NCBI GenBank assembly: GCA_022824765.1 | Contig: JAJDZG010000148.1 | Span: 1 to 47,606 of the forward strand | DNA from: Dehalococcoidia bacterium | Lineage (GTDB): Bacteria > Chloroflexota > Dehalococcoidia > Bin125 | DNA length: 47,606 bases | Reading direction: 5' to 3' | Part shown: positions 1 to 6,670 of the stretch, one piece after another | Numbering within the stretch: position 1 is the first letter of the stretch | Layout: each line of letters starts with the position of its first letter | Program-made: the position numbers and the translations under genes | The notes under the pieces: generated by a model | Databases searched by the model: none | Told to the model about the DNA's origin: nothing | The model's input: only the letters and a program-made list of their open reading frames with translations

Positions 1-377
1 CCCTCGGCGGTGGCCCAGAACTTGGCGCTGATCTGGTCGATCAGGTCGATGAGTTCCTGGCCCTTGGCGACGTCGTTGGTCTTCTTGGCTTCGCCGGCGA
101 CCTTGGTCGCGTTCCAGAGGAGCTCGTGGATTGACGCGTCAGCTTCGAGGTGGTGGGGCTTGAAGAAATCGGTCCAGAGGACCCAGAGGTGGTGCTTGAC
201 CTCTTCGGCGCGCTGCTCTTTGACGATCGTGCAGCGGGCCTTGAAGTCGTGGTCGTCGGAGTCGTTGTACTTCTCCATTGACTTGAGGACCGACATGGCT
301 TCGATCTTGGCCTGGGCGGGGTCGTAGACGCCGCAGGGCAGGTCGCAGTGGGCGGAAGCGGTTTCGAACAAGGACAT
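1..377 (-). CDS. sodN: Nickel superoxide dismutase (3' end cut by window edge)
   Basis: This protein disproportionates superoxide using a nickel centre. The reverse strand, which the ORF track does not list, reads MSLFETASA followed by HCDLPCGVYDPAQA. This is the diagnostic nickel-hook motif, in which the His1 amine and imidazole, Cys2 and Cys6 of the mature protein bind Ni. The nine residues before the His look like the propeptide that must be removed to expose His1. The start is ATG at 377, with GGAG six bases upstream; an in-frame ATG at 389 lacks a comparable site. About 116 mature residues are visible, close to the roughly 117 of the family, so only a few C-terminal residues lie off the window. 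It follows sodC by 43 bp on the same strand. The maturation protease SodX is not visible and could lie beyond the left edge. Confidence 0.95.
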   Translation of the reverse strand, partial: MSLFETASAHCDLPCGVYDPAQAKIEAMSVLKSMEKYNDSDDHDFKARCTIVKEQRAEEVKHHLWVLWTDFFKPHHLEADASIHELLWNATKVAGEAKKTNDVAKGQELIDLIDQISAKFWATAE

Positions 378-420
378 GCAGTGCTCCATCTGTGGTGCGG
401 TTGGTTCCGTTGAGAGTGTA

Positions 421-1173
421 CTAGCTGTCTGGGCTGTCGAGGACGATGACGCCGCAGGCGACGCGGCCGCCGGCGGCTGGGTCGGCTCCATAGCTGTCGG
501 GACCCTCGTGGACGATGATGACCGAGCCGTCGTCGTCGAAGAGGGTGGCGGTGCCGCTGCCCAGCGTCGCGTCGACCGTGTACTGGTCGGCGTTGGCGAC
601 GCCGTCGGCGTGCGCATAGATGTTGACGGTGTCGCCGGGGTGATGGCCGTCCTCATGGAGCACGCCGTGTCCGATGCTGGTGGGGTTGTAGTGACCGCCG
701 GCGGCGGTGAAGTCAGGGTCGCAGGAGCCGGTTTCGTGGATGTGGAAGCCGTGCCAGCCCTCGCTGAGGCCGGTGAGACGCGCCTGAATCAAGAGTCCGC
801 GGGGTCCTTGAGTGATGGTGACGGTTCCCATCTCGTCGCCGTTGGCGCCGTGCATCTGGGCGGTCGCGGTTTTGCCGACGGTGGCGCTGTCAACTTCGGC
901 GCCAGTCTCGATCGGGATTGTGGAGCTGGCGCGCCACTCGCCGGGGGTGGCGTCGGCGGCGAGGAAGCGCTGTGTGGGGCGGATCGTCTCGGCCCATTCG
1001 CCGTCGTGATGCTGTTGCAGGGCGACCTCGGTTCGGCCGTCGTCGGTGGCGCGGGCGAGGATGCGGACGTCGGCGTCGTCGGAGTGGCCGGAGCCTGAGA
1101 TGGCGGCGAGCGCGGCCGCGCCGATTGCGATGCCGAGTGCGGCGGCAATCACGATCTGGAGTCGTCGGGACAT
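421..1173 (-). CDS. sodC: Cu/Zn superoxide dismutase, exported or membrane-anchored
   Basis: This is a copper/zinc superoxide dismutase of 250 aa acting outside the cytoplasm. An N-terminal hydrophobic segment (about residues 5-27, no lipobox Cys) acts as signal or anchor. It is followed by about 80 residues that are not part of the catalytic fold. The SOD domain shows GFHIHETGSCDP (Cu ligands HxH and the first disulfide Cys), GGHYNP (bridging His), further His and a GD for the Zn site, IIVHEGPD (fourth Cu ligand), and RVACGV (second disulfide Cys). All metal ligands and the disulfide pair are therefore present. AGGTGAT lies five bases before the ATG. The gene sits 86 bp after an ABC-2 permease and 43 bp before the nickel SOD, so the two dismutases are probably co-transcribed. 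Confidence 0.95.
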   Translation of the reverse strand: MSRRLQIVIAAALGIAIGAAALAAISGSGHSDDADVRILARATDDGRTEVALQQHHDGEWAETIRPTQRFLAADATPGEWRASSTIPIETGAEVDSATVGKTATAQMHGANGDEMGTVTITQGPRGLLIQARLTGLSEGWHGFHIHETGSCDPDFTAAGGHYNPTSIGHGVLHEDGHHPGDTVNIYAHADGVANADQYTVDATLGSGTATLFDDDGSVIIVHEGPDSYGADPAAGGRVACGVIVLDSPDS

Positions 1174-1259
1174 GGGATCACCTCACTGGCTATCGCTGGG
1201 CGCGTGTTCGCTGGTGCAATGTTACCGAGATCGAGGTGAGTTGCTGCGGAGCAGCCGGG

Positions 1260-2147
1260 TCAGTCGGCGCGGGTGCGGGCTCGGAGGGCGAGGGCGGCGA
1301 TGGTCATGGTGAAGGCGCTGAATCCGGCGAGTGAGACGAAGGCCCAGTGCAGTCCTGGCGGGTCGTCCTGGACTGGGCGGCCATCGGCGCCGATTACGGG
1401 GATGCCGTTCTCCAGCACGAGCCAGCCGTAGTCGTGGATGACGAGTTGGCGCATGCCTTCCATGATGTAGGTGACCGGGTTGACGGTGGCGATCCAGCGC
1501 AGCCAATCGTCGAAGATCGCGAGGGGCGCGAAGGCTGGGGCCATGAACAGCAGGGGGAAGAACAAGAGGAAGCCGGCCTGTGCGGCTTGCGCGTTGCCGG
1601 TGCGCATGGCGATGAAGATGCCAATCCCGCTGTAGGCGCCGCCGAAGAGTCCGGCGATGATCAGAATGACAATTGCTCCGCCGACACCGGCGGCCATGCC
1701 GGAGCCGGCGATCAGCGCGGCGATGAGCATGATGGTGGCGAAGAAGACGGCGCGGACTGCGTCGGCCCAGACGCGTCCGATGATCAGCGCCCAACGGGAG
1801 GCTGGGGTCAGGAGCAGTTTGTCGAAGTAGCCGCGCTCCATGTCGAGGACGATTGCGATGCCGGACGCTGAGGACGATCCGGCGACTGCTTGGAGCACGG
1901 CGACGGGCAGCTGGAAGGCGAGATAGTTTTCGACGCCAAAGCCGCGGTCTGAGAAGTTGGCGATGGCGCCGGTGGAGACTGCGAGGAAGAAGAGCGGGAT
2001 GAAGATGTTGGTGACTTCGACGCCGGGCTGGCGCAGCGACTCGCGGATGGCGCGGCCGGCGAGGAAGCGCGCATCGGCGAGGACGCGCAGGATCCCCGCT
2101 TCCTGGGAGGCGGAGCTGGGCAGCTGGGGCGCTTCCCGGACGCTCAT
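1260..2147 (-). CDS. ABC-2 type transporter permease (DrrB-like)
   Basis: This is the membrane subunit of an ABC-2 exporter, 295 aa. After about 45 cytoplasmic residues it shows the usual run of six hydrophobic segments. One glycine/alanine-rich segment lies near the middle (around GMAAGVGGAIVILIIAGLFGG), and a terminal helix ends in an Arg-rich tail. The ABC-2 hallmark region around ERGYFDKLLLTPASRW, just after the second or third helix, is typical of daunorubicin-resistance DrrB-type and NodJ-type permeases. Its start codon overlaps the stop of the ATPase gene by four bases (ATGA), so the two are translationally coupled. The substrate cannot be told from sequence; drug or lipid export is usual for the family. 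Confidence 0.88.
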   Translation of the reverse strand: MSVREAPQLPSSASQEAGILRVLADARFLAGRAIRESLRQPGVEVTNIFIPLFFLAVSTGAIANFSDRGFGVENYLAFQLPVAVLQAVAGSSSASGIAIVLDMERGYFDKLLLTPASRWALIIGRVWADAVRAVFFATIMLIAALIAGSGMAAGVGGAIVILIIAGLFGGAYSGIGIFIAMRTGNAQAAQAGFLLFFPLLFMAPAFAPLAIFDDWLRWIATVNPVTYIMEGMRQLVIHDYGWLVLENGIPVIGADGRPVQDDPPGLHWAFVSLAGFSAFTMTIAALALRARTRAD

Positions 2148-3211
2148 GCTGAGGCTCCTGGCTGGCCGGATTGGGCAGGGTCGCCTGGCTCGATGCGGTG
2201 ACCGGTGGCGCGGAAGAACACATCGTCGAGCGTTGCGCGGGCGAGGCGCAGGTTGCTGAACGGGAGTGATTCGTCGTCGAGAGAGCGCACGACGCGGGCG
2301 AGTGTCTCATGGCCGTTCTTGGTGTAGACGGCGACGCCCTCGTTGAAGTCCCAGCTGGCGTCCTCGACATTGGGGATCTGGATGAGGGTGTTGACGGCGC
2401 GTTGCTGGATTGGTTCGTCGCCCTCGACCTGGACGTAGATCACGTCGTTGGAGACGGTTGCCTTGAGCTCGTCGGGCGTGCCTTGCTGGACGATTTCGCC
2501 GGCGTCGAGGATCGCGATCTCGTCGCAGAGCAGGTCGGCTTCGTCCAGATACTGGGTGGTCAGGAAGAAGGTCACGCCGTCGACACGGTTGAGATGCTGG
2601 ACGTAGTCCCACACAGCTTGGCGGCTGACTGGGTCGAGGCCGGTCGTGGGCTCGTCCAGGAAGATGATCGATGGCGAATGGACCAAGGCTGAGGCGAGGT
2701 CGAGGCGTCGCTGCATGCCGCCGGAGTAGCCGCCGATTCGACGGTCGGCGTCTTCGGTGAGGTCGACGACGTCGAGCAGTTCAGCGACGCGCGACTCGAT
2801 TTGGTCGCGGGGGATGTTGTAGAGCCGGGACTGGAGTCTGAGCAGCTCGCGGCCGGTTTGCAGAATGTCGAGCCCGGCGTCTTGCAGCGCGACGCCGATC
2901 GAGCGTCGAATCTCGCGGTCGTCGGCGTAGATGTCGTGACCGGCGACTCTGGCGGAGCCCGATGTGGGCCGCAGGAGCGTGGTCAGCATGCGGACCGTGG
3001 TGGACTTGCCGCTGCCGTTCTGGCCGAGGAACCCGAAGATCTGACCTGGGCGCACGCGTAGATCGATGCCGTTGACGGCGTGGATGTCGCCGAAGTGCTT
3101 GACCAGTCCGTGCGCCTCGATGGCGGGCGCAGCGTCGCGATCATGTTGAGGCGCGGGAGCGGCGAGTCCGTCAAGCAGGCGTTCGCTGATGCTCGGAGTT
3201 TGAGTCGACAT
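2144..3211 (-). CDS. ABC transporter ATP-binding protein (DrrA-like)
   Basis: This is the ATPase subunit of the ABC-2 exporter, 355 aa. It shows Walker A GQNGSGKS, a Q-loop, the signature YSGGM, Walker B IIFLDEP with the catalytic Glu, the D-loop TGLDP, and a C-terminal DrrA-type extension after about residue 250. That extension includes LRLARATLDDVFFRATG, a sequence shared by DrrA/CcmA-like exporters. It lies immediately upstream of its permease with a 4-bp overlap. No Shine-Dalgarno sequence precedes the ATG; instead TACGCT lies 7 nt before it, which suggests a leaderless or near-leaderless transcript. A perfect 10-bp direct repeat lies 72-94 bp upstream. Confidence 0.93.
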   Translation of the reverse strand: MSTQTPSISERLLDGLAAPAPQHDRDAAPAIEAHGLVKHFGDIHAVNGIDLRVRPGQIFGFLGQNGSGKSTTVRMLTTLLRPTSGSARVAGHDIYADDREIRRSIGVALQDAGLDILQTGRELLRLQSRLYNIPRDQIESRVAELLDVVDLTEDADRRIGGYSGGMQRRLDLASALVHSPSIIFLDEPTTGLDPVSRQAVWDYVQHLNRVDGVTFFLTTQYLDEADLLCDEIAILDAGEIVQQGTPDELKATVSNDVIYVQVEGDEPIQQRAVNTLIQIPNVEDASWDFNEGVAVYTKNGHETLARVVRSLDDESLPFSNLRLARATLDDVFFRATGHRIEPGDPAQSGQPGASA

Positions 3212-3218
3212 CCGCGCT

Positions 3219-3224
3219 AGCGTA
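3219..3224 (-). promoter_or_regulatory. Putative -10 element (TACGCT) of the exporter operon
   Basis: TACGCT on the minus strand ends 7 nt before the ATG at 3211, and no Shine-Dalgarno sequence intervenes. The spacing fits a -10 hexamer of a leaderless transcript. It belongs to the TAnnCT set seen across the window. No good -35 is visible. Confidence 0.35.
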
Positions 3225-3282
3225 TCGATGTGCGATGGGCGTGTGCATCAGTTGGTCGGGCCTCACGGCCGGCCGATGACAA

Positions 3283-3305
3283 TGGCGCGACAGATTGGCG
3301 CGACA
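3283..3305. repeat. 10-bp direct repeat upstream of the ABC exporter operon
   Basis: TGGCGCGACA occurs twice with a 3-bp spacer (gat), a 13-bp period, in the gap between the DUF35 gene and the ABC ATPase gene. It lies upstream of the exporter start and could be a regulator-binding site. That role is inferred from position only. Confidence 0.5.
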
Positions 3306-3324
3306 CAAGGCCGACACACCACAT

Positions 3325-3738
3325 CTAGACGGGGCGGAAGACTGGTACCGGGTAGGCGTCGTCGCCGTCCTGTTCCTCGAACTCGACCTGCACGCGCTGG
3401 CCGATGTGGATGTCGGTGACTGGGTTGTCGACGCCGACGACGGTGCTCATCATGCGGAAGCCCTCGTCGAGGTCGATGTAGGCGACGGCATAGGCACCGA
3501 GTTCCTGGAAGCCTGGCATGCGGTTCTGGCGGACGACGGAGTATGTGTAGACGGTGCCGAGACCAGCTGAGACATGCCAGGTCAGGTCGCGGTCGCCAGT
3601 CACGGTGGAGTGTCCGCGCGGGTAGAAGACGACGTTGCCGTCGGCATCGGTCTGGTAGCGGAGTTCGCCGTCCTTGCAGCCCTCCCAGAAGTGTTGTGTG
3701 TCGGGCTCGGGGAAGCTTGGTTGGGGTCGGTTGGCCAT
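3325..3738 (-). CDS. DUF35 OB-fold protein (acyl-CoA-associated, ChsH2-like)
   Basis: This 137-aa protein has the DUF35 layout: an N-terminal helix with FWEG followed by GELRYQ, a rubredoxin-like turn, then a C-terminal OB-fold (about residues 50-135, YTYSVVRQNRMPGF through VQVEFEE). DUF35 proteins partner thiolase-like enzymes, either as a bridge in archaeal HMG-CoA synthesis or as the acyl-CoA-binding partner of steroid side-chain aldolases. The four zinc-ribbon cysteines usually seen after FWE are absent; only one Cys remains, in EGCKDG. The ATG at 3738 is preceded by AAAGGAC. The frame stays open upstream through the hairpin repeat, but that extension is repeat-coded and was not used. The thiolase-like gene lies directly upstream on the same strand, across the repeat tract. 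Confidence 0.8.
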   Translation of the reverse strand: MANRPQPSFPEPDTQHFWEGCKDGELRYQTDADGNVVFYPRGHSTVTGDRDLTWHVSAGLGTVYTYSVVRQNRMPGFQELGAYAVAYIDLDEGFRMMSTVVGVDNPVTDIHIGQRVQVEFEEQDGDDAYPVPVFRPV

Positions 3739-3754
3739 GGTGGTTTGTCCTTTC

Positions 3755-3955
3755 GTTGGGGGGGAGCCCCCCTCTGCCTTCGGCATCTCCCCCCAGAGGG
3801 GGGAGAGGGAAATGGGGTTCGGCATCTCCCCCCAGAGGGGGGAGAGAGTAAATGGGGTTCGGCATCTTCCCCCAGAGGGGAGAGGGAAAATGGGGTTCGG
3901 CATCTTCCCCCAGAGGGGGAGTGGAGTTCGGCAAGTCCCCCTCCCGGGGACGCGG
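3755..3955. repeat. Tandem GC-rich hairpin repeat, about 4.5 units of 38-40 bp
   Basis: Each unit begins TTCGGCATCT and contains an almost perfect palindrome (CTCCCCCC-AGA-GGGGGGAG) followed by an A-rich link and TGGGG. Units start near 3779, 3818, 3858 and 3896, with a decayed fifth at 3927. A lead-in GGGGAGCCCCCCTC precedes the first unit. The tract fills the 222-bp gap between the thiolase-like and DUF35 genes, and each unit can fold into a strong stem-loop in the transcript. The same architecture recurs at 33130-33272. Confidence 0.9.
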
Positions 3956-3960
3956 GAACG

Positions 3961-5145
3961 CTAGTCGGCGGCGAGGATGACGGTGCCGCCGGTGTGGGTA
4001 CCGCCGAGCAGGCCGCCGTTGCCGTGGGCGACGGCGAGCTTGGCGCCATCGACCTGGCTGGTCGATTCACCGCGCAGCTGTCGGACGGATTCGAGCAGCA
4101 GGAAGAGTCCGCGCATACCGGGATGGTTGGAGGACAGGCCGCCGCCGTCGGTGTTGAGGGTGAGGCCTGGCTGGTCGAAGGCGAGGTGGCCATCGTTGAT
4201 GAACTCTCCGACCTCGCCCTTGGCGCAGAAGCCGAGGTCTTCGAGCATCACGGCGACGGTGATGCTGAAGGAGTCGTAGATCATGGCGATGTCGATTTCG
4301 TCGGGGGTGACGCCGGCCTGTCCGAAGGCGGCAGGAGCGCTCTGAGCGCCGGCGGAGGTGGTGATGTCTCCGTTGTTCTCGCGGTACTTGGTGGCTTCGC
4401 CGGCGCCGATGATCCAGACGGGCTTTTTCTTGATGTCGCGGGCGATTTCGGGGGAGACGAAGACGGCCGCGCCACCGCCGTCGGAGATCATGCAGCACTC
4501 AAGCAGGTGCAGCGGGTCGGCGATGATGCGGGATTCGAGGACGTCCTCGACGGTGATCTCGTCGACCTTGACGAACTGCAAGTCGGTCATTGCCTTGACG
4601 GCTTCGGGGTTGCGCATGGCGTGCTTGCGGGTGGCGACCGAGATTTGAGCGAGCTGCTCGGTGGTGGTGCCGTATTCGTGCATGTGACGGTGGGCGACCA
4701 TGGCGTAGTTGGAGATCAGCGTCCCGCCGTAGGGGGATTCCATGTTCTGCTGCCAGGAGGCGCCGCCGCGGCCGAGTCCGCCGGTGCCAATCGGCGTGCG
4801 CTGGGTCGCCGCGGTGGAGCCGTAGGTGGTCACGGCGACGTTGCAGCGGCCGGCGGCGATGTCGCGCAGTGCGTGGGAGGCGTGAAACTCGTAGGAGGAT
4901 CCGCCGACCTGTGTGGTGTCGAGCAAGCGCGGCTTGATGCCGAGATAGGCGGCCAAGCCCAGTCCACCGCCGCCTTCGCCGTCGAGCGCGTCGTAGAGTC
5001 CGTCGACGTCGCCCCAATCGAGGCCGGCGTCATCGAGGGCTCGCTTCATCGAGTCGGCCTTGATCTGCATCGACGAGACGCCGGGTGCAACTCTCAGTGG
5101 GTACTCATGAATGCCGGCGATTGCCGCCAGTCGTTCCTGTGCCAT
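3961..5145 (-). CDS. Thiolase-like (SCP-x/Ltp2 family) protein, probable aldolase or acyl-CoA-binding enzyme
   Basis: This 394-aa member of the thiolase superfamily is of the lipid-transfer/SCP-x type. The N-terminal half is a thiolase fold, and the C-terminal half has IYDSFSIT, MLEDLGFCAKGE, NTDGGGLSS and VRQLRGE, all typical of Ltp-type proteins. The active-site Cys of true thiolases (usually NNCATG) is replaced by VGGSSYEFH, so ordinary thiolysis is unlikely. In steroid side-chain degradation the Ltp2 aldolase, which works with a DUF35 partner, also lacks this Cys. The DUF35 gene is the next gene downstream, which supports that comparison. The start has GAAAGG nine bases upstream, with a TAGCCT -10 candidate at 5179-5184. 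The exact substrate is unknown. Confidence 0.82.
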   Translation of the reverse strand: MAQERLAAIAGIHEYPLRVAPGVSSMQIKADSMKRALDDAGLDWGDVDGLYDALDGEGGGGLGLAAYLGIKPRLLDTTQVGGSSYEFHASHALRDIAAGRCNVAVTTYGSTAATQRTPIGTGGLGRGGASWQQNMESPYGGTLISNYAMVAHRHMHEYGTTTEQLAQISVATRKHAMRNPEAVKAMTDLQFVKVDEITVEDVLESRIIADPLHLLECCMISDGGGAAVFVSPEIARDIKKKPVWIIGAGEATKYRENNGDITTSAGAQSAPAAFGQAGVTPDEIDIAMIYDSFSITVAVMLEDLGFCAKGEVGEFINDGHLAFDQPGLTLNTDGGGLSSNHPGMRGLFLLLESVRQLRGESTSQVDGAKLAVAHGNGGLLGGTHTGGTVILAAD

Positions 5146-5178
5146 CTCACAACCTTTCCGCGTCTGGGGATCGGAGAC

Positions 5179-5184
5179 AGGCTA
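5179..5184 (-). promoter_or_regulatory. Putative -10 element (TAGCCT) of the thiolase-like gene
   Basis: TAGCCT on the minus strand lies about 33 bases before the ATG at 5145, leaving room for a short leader with the GAAAGG ribosome site. It belongs to the TAnnCT set. Confidence 0.3.
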
Positions 5185-5205
5185 GCGCTGATCCAGGCTC
5201 AGGCG

Positions 5206-5211
5206 TAGCCT
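5206..5211 (+). promoter_or_regulatory. Putative leaderless -10 element (TAGCCT) of the metallophosphoesterase gene
   Basis: TAGCCT is separated from the ATG at 5218 by exactly 6 nt, and no Shine-Dalgarno sequence is present. It lies inside the 14-mer CAGGCGTAGCCTGC, which occurs at the identical distance before the TauE/SafE gene. Confidence 0.45.
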
Positions 5212-5217
5212 GCGGTC

Positions 5218-5883
5218 ATGCGCATTGGCCTGATATCGGACACGCACCTGCCCCAGTTGCTGCACTCGATGGACGATTTGGGTCCGCAGACGGGCGAGGC
5301 GCTGCGCGGCGTTGACCTGATTCTGCACGGCGGCGACATCACGGTGCCGGCGGTGTTGGACTGGTGCGAGCAGTTTGCGCCGGTGCTGGCGGTGCGGGGC
5401 AACAACGACATTTTCGAGGACTCGAGACTGGCAGAGCACCAGTTTGTGGACATTGAGGGGTTCCGGATTGGACTCGCTCACGAGCTGCGGCCGGAGTCGC
5501 GTCCGATCGCGGAGATTTTGGAGGCGTCGCTGAATGGCGAGGCTGTGGATGTCCTGATCGGCGGCGATACGCACGTCGAGCGGCTTGAGTTCCGCGACGA
5601 CGTGCTGCTGATCAATCCGGGCAGTCCGTCGCTGCCTCACCATCTGTCGACCAGGTTGGGCGCGATCGGGATGTTGACCGTGACGCCGAACCGCCTGCAG
5701 GCGGAGATCATTGCGCTCGGCCCGAGTGATGGTCAGCGCAATCCGACGCGTCCGCAGCATGTGGTCGTGGAACACGGCGCGGTCTCATCGGCGTCGTTGG
5801 ACGGACAGGAGATTGCGCCGTCCGAGTTCCTGAAGGCGCCGCATGAGCGTGTCGTTGCGGCGAGTCAGTTGGAGGGAGTCTGA
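5218..5883 (+). CDS. Metallophosphoesterase, YfcE/MJ0936 family
   Basis: This is a 221-aa calcineurin-like phosphodiesterase. Metal-binding motifs appear in order: DTH near the N-terminus, GGDI, GNND, GGDTHVERL and NPGSPS. These match the small YfcE-type family, whose members hydrolyse model phosphodiesters; the natural substrate is generally unknown. About 45 C-terminal residues extend past the core domain. It is divergent from the thiolase-like gene with a 72-bp gap and is followed after one base by the SDR gene, so the two probably form an operon. The start lacks a ribosome-binding site and has a TAGCCT element at leaderless spacing. Confidence 0.85.
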   Translation: MRIGLISDTHLPQLLHSMDDLGPQTGEALRGVDLILHGGDITVPAVLDWCEQFAPVLAVRGNNDIFEDSRLAEHQFVDIEGFRIGLAHELRPESRPIAEILEASLNGEAVDVLIGGDTHVERLEFRDDVLLINPGSPSLPHHLSTRLGAIGMLTVTPNRLQAEIIALGPSDGQRNPTRPQHVVVEHGAVSSASLDGQEIAPSEFLKAPHERVVAASQLEGV

Positions 5884-5884
5884 G

Positions 5885-6670
5885 ATGGATCTGCAACTGG
5901 ACGGCAAGCGCGCGCTGGTCACTGGCGGCAGTCGCGGCATCGGTAAGGCGATCGCTCGTGTGCTGCGGGAGGAGGGTTGCGAGGTGGCGATTGCGGCGCG
6001 CGATCCTGAGCGACTGGCGACGGCAGCGGCTGAACTCGGCGTCGCGGCGTGGTTCGCCTTCGACGCGTCGGACGATGAGTCTGTGCAGTCGATGGTGGAT
6101 GGCGCGGCGGCTGCGCTTGGCGGCCTCGACATTCTGGTCAACAACGCTGCGTCGCCGGGCAGCGTGCACGGCCCGCTGCCGTTGACTGAGCTGACCGCTG
6201 ATCACGCCCTCGCCGACTTGCAGGTCAAAGTGCTGGGTTATCTTCGGGCGTCGCGTGCGGCCGCTCCGTACATGCAGCGCGGCGGATGGGGCCGGATCAT
6301 CAACATCTCCGGGCTGGCCGCGAGAGGCAGCGGCAACACCGTGGGGTCGATCCGCAACGTCTCGGTCGCCGCGCTGACCAAGAATCTCGCCGATGAACTG
6401 GGACCGGACGGGATCAACGTGACGGTGATTCATCCGGGCCTGACTCGGACCGAAGCGACGCCGGCGCGCATTCAGCAGATTGCTGAGTCCAACGGCATTT
6501 CGCTTGCGGAGGCGGAAGCGCGGATGGCTTCTGGCAACAGCGTGCGAACGATCATCGATTCGGACGACATCGCCAATATCACGGCGTTCCTGGCGTCACC
6601 GAAGTCGATCGCGATTACGGGCGACACCATTGCCGCGGGCGGAGGCGTTGGGCGCGGGATTCACTACTGA
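5885..6670 (+). CDS. Short-chain dehydrogenase/reductase family protein lacking the YxxxK pair
   Basis: This is a 261-aa classical-size SDR. The Rossmann nucleotide site TGGSRGIGKAIA is intact, as are the NNA motif and IINISG in strand 5. The region where the catalytic Tyr-x-x-x-Lys should lie reads TVGSIRNVSVAALTKNLA, which contains no Tyr and has Arg or Asn near the Lys position. Either the protein uses another proton-relay residue or it does not catalyse standard carbonyl reduction. The ATG at 5885 follows the stop of the phosphoesterase by one base, with GGAGGGAGT just upstream; the longer ORF from 5843 only overlaps the previous gene. The last 7 bp overlap the convergent FGE-like gene. 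Confidence 0.85.
   Translation: MDLQLDGKRALVTGGSRGIGKAIARVLREEGCEVAIAARDPERLATAAAELGVAAWFAFDASDDESVQSMVDGAAAALGGLDILVNNAASPGSVHGPLPLTELTADHALADLQVKVLGYLRASRAAAPYMQRGGWGRIINISGLAARGSGNTVGSIRNVSVAALTKNLADELGPDGINVTVIHPGLTRTEATPARIQQIAESNGISLAEAEARMASGNSVRTIIDSDDIANITAFLASPKSIAITGDTIAAGGGVGRGIHY

Noticed and set aside
10-327. 105-aa plus-strand ORF at the left edge
   Set aside because: Opposes sodN, whose nickel-hook motif is unambiguous on the minus strand.
1174-1259. Small stem GCTGC-TCC-GCAGC between the ABC permease and sodC as a terminator
   Set aside because: Short stem with no T-run; it does not meet the usual criteria.
3325-3903. Longer DUF35 start reading through the hairpin repeat (192 aa)
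   Set aside because: The extra 55 residues are translated repeat units (MPNPI...GEMPNPI), and the ATG at 3738 has its own ribosome site and matches the family N-terminus.
3574-5208. 544-aa plus-strand ORF over the thiolase-like gene and the repeat tract
   Set aside because: Shadow frame; it reads through the hairpin repeats and opposes the supported minus-strand gene.
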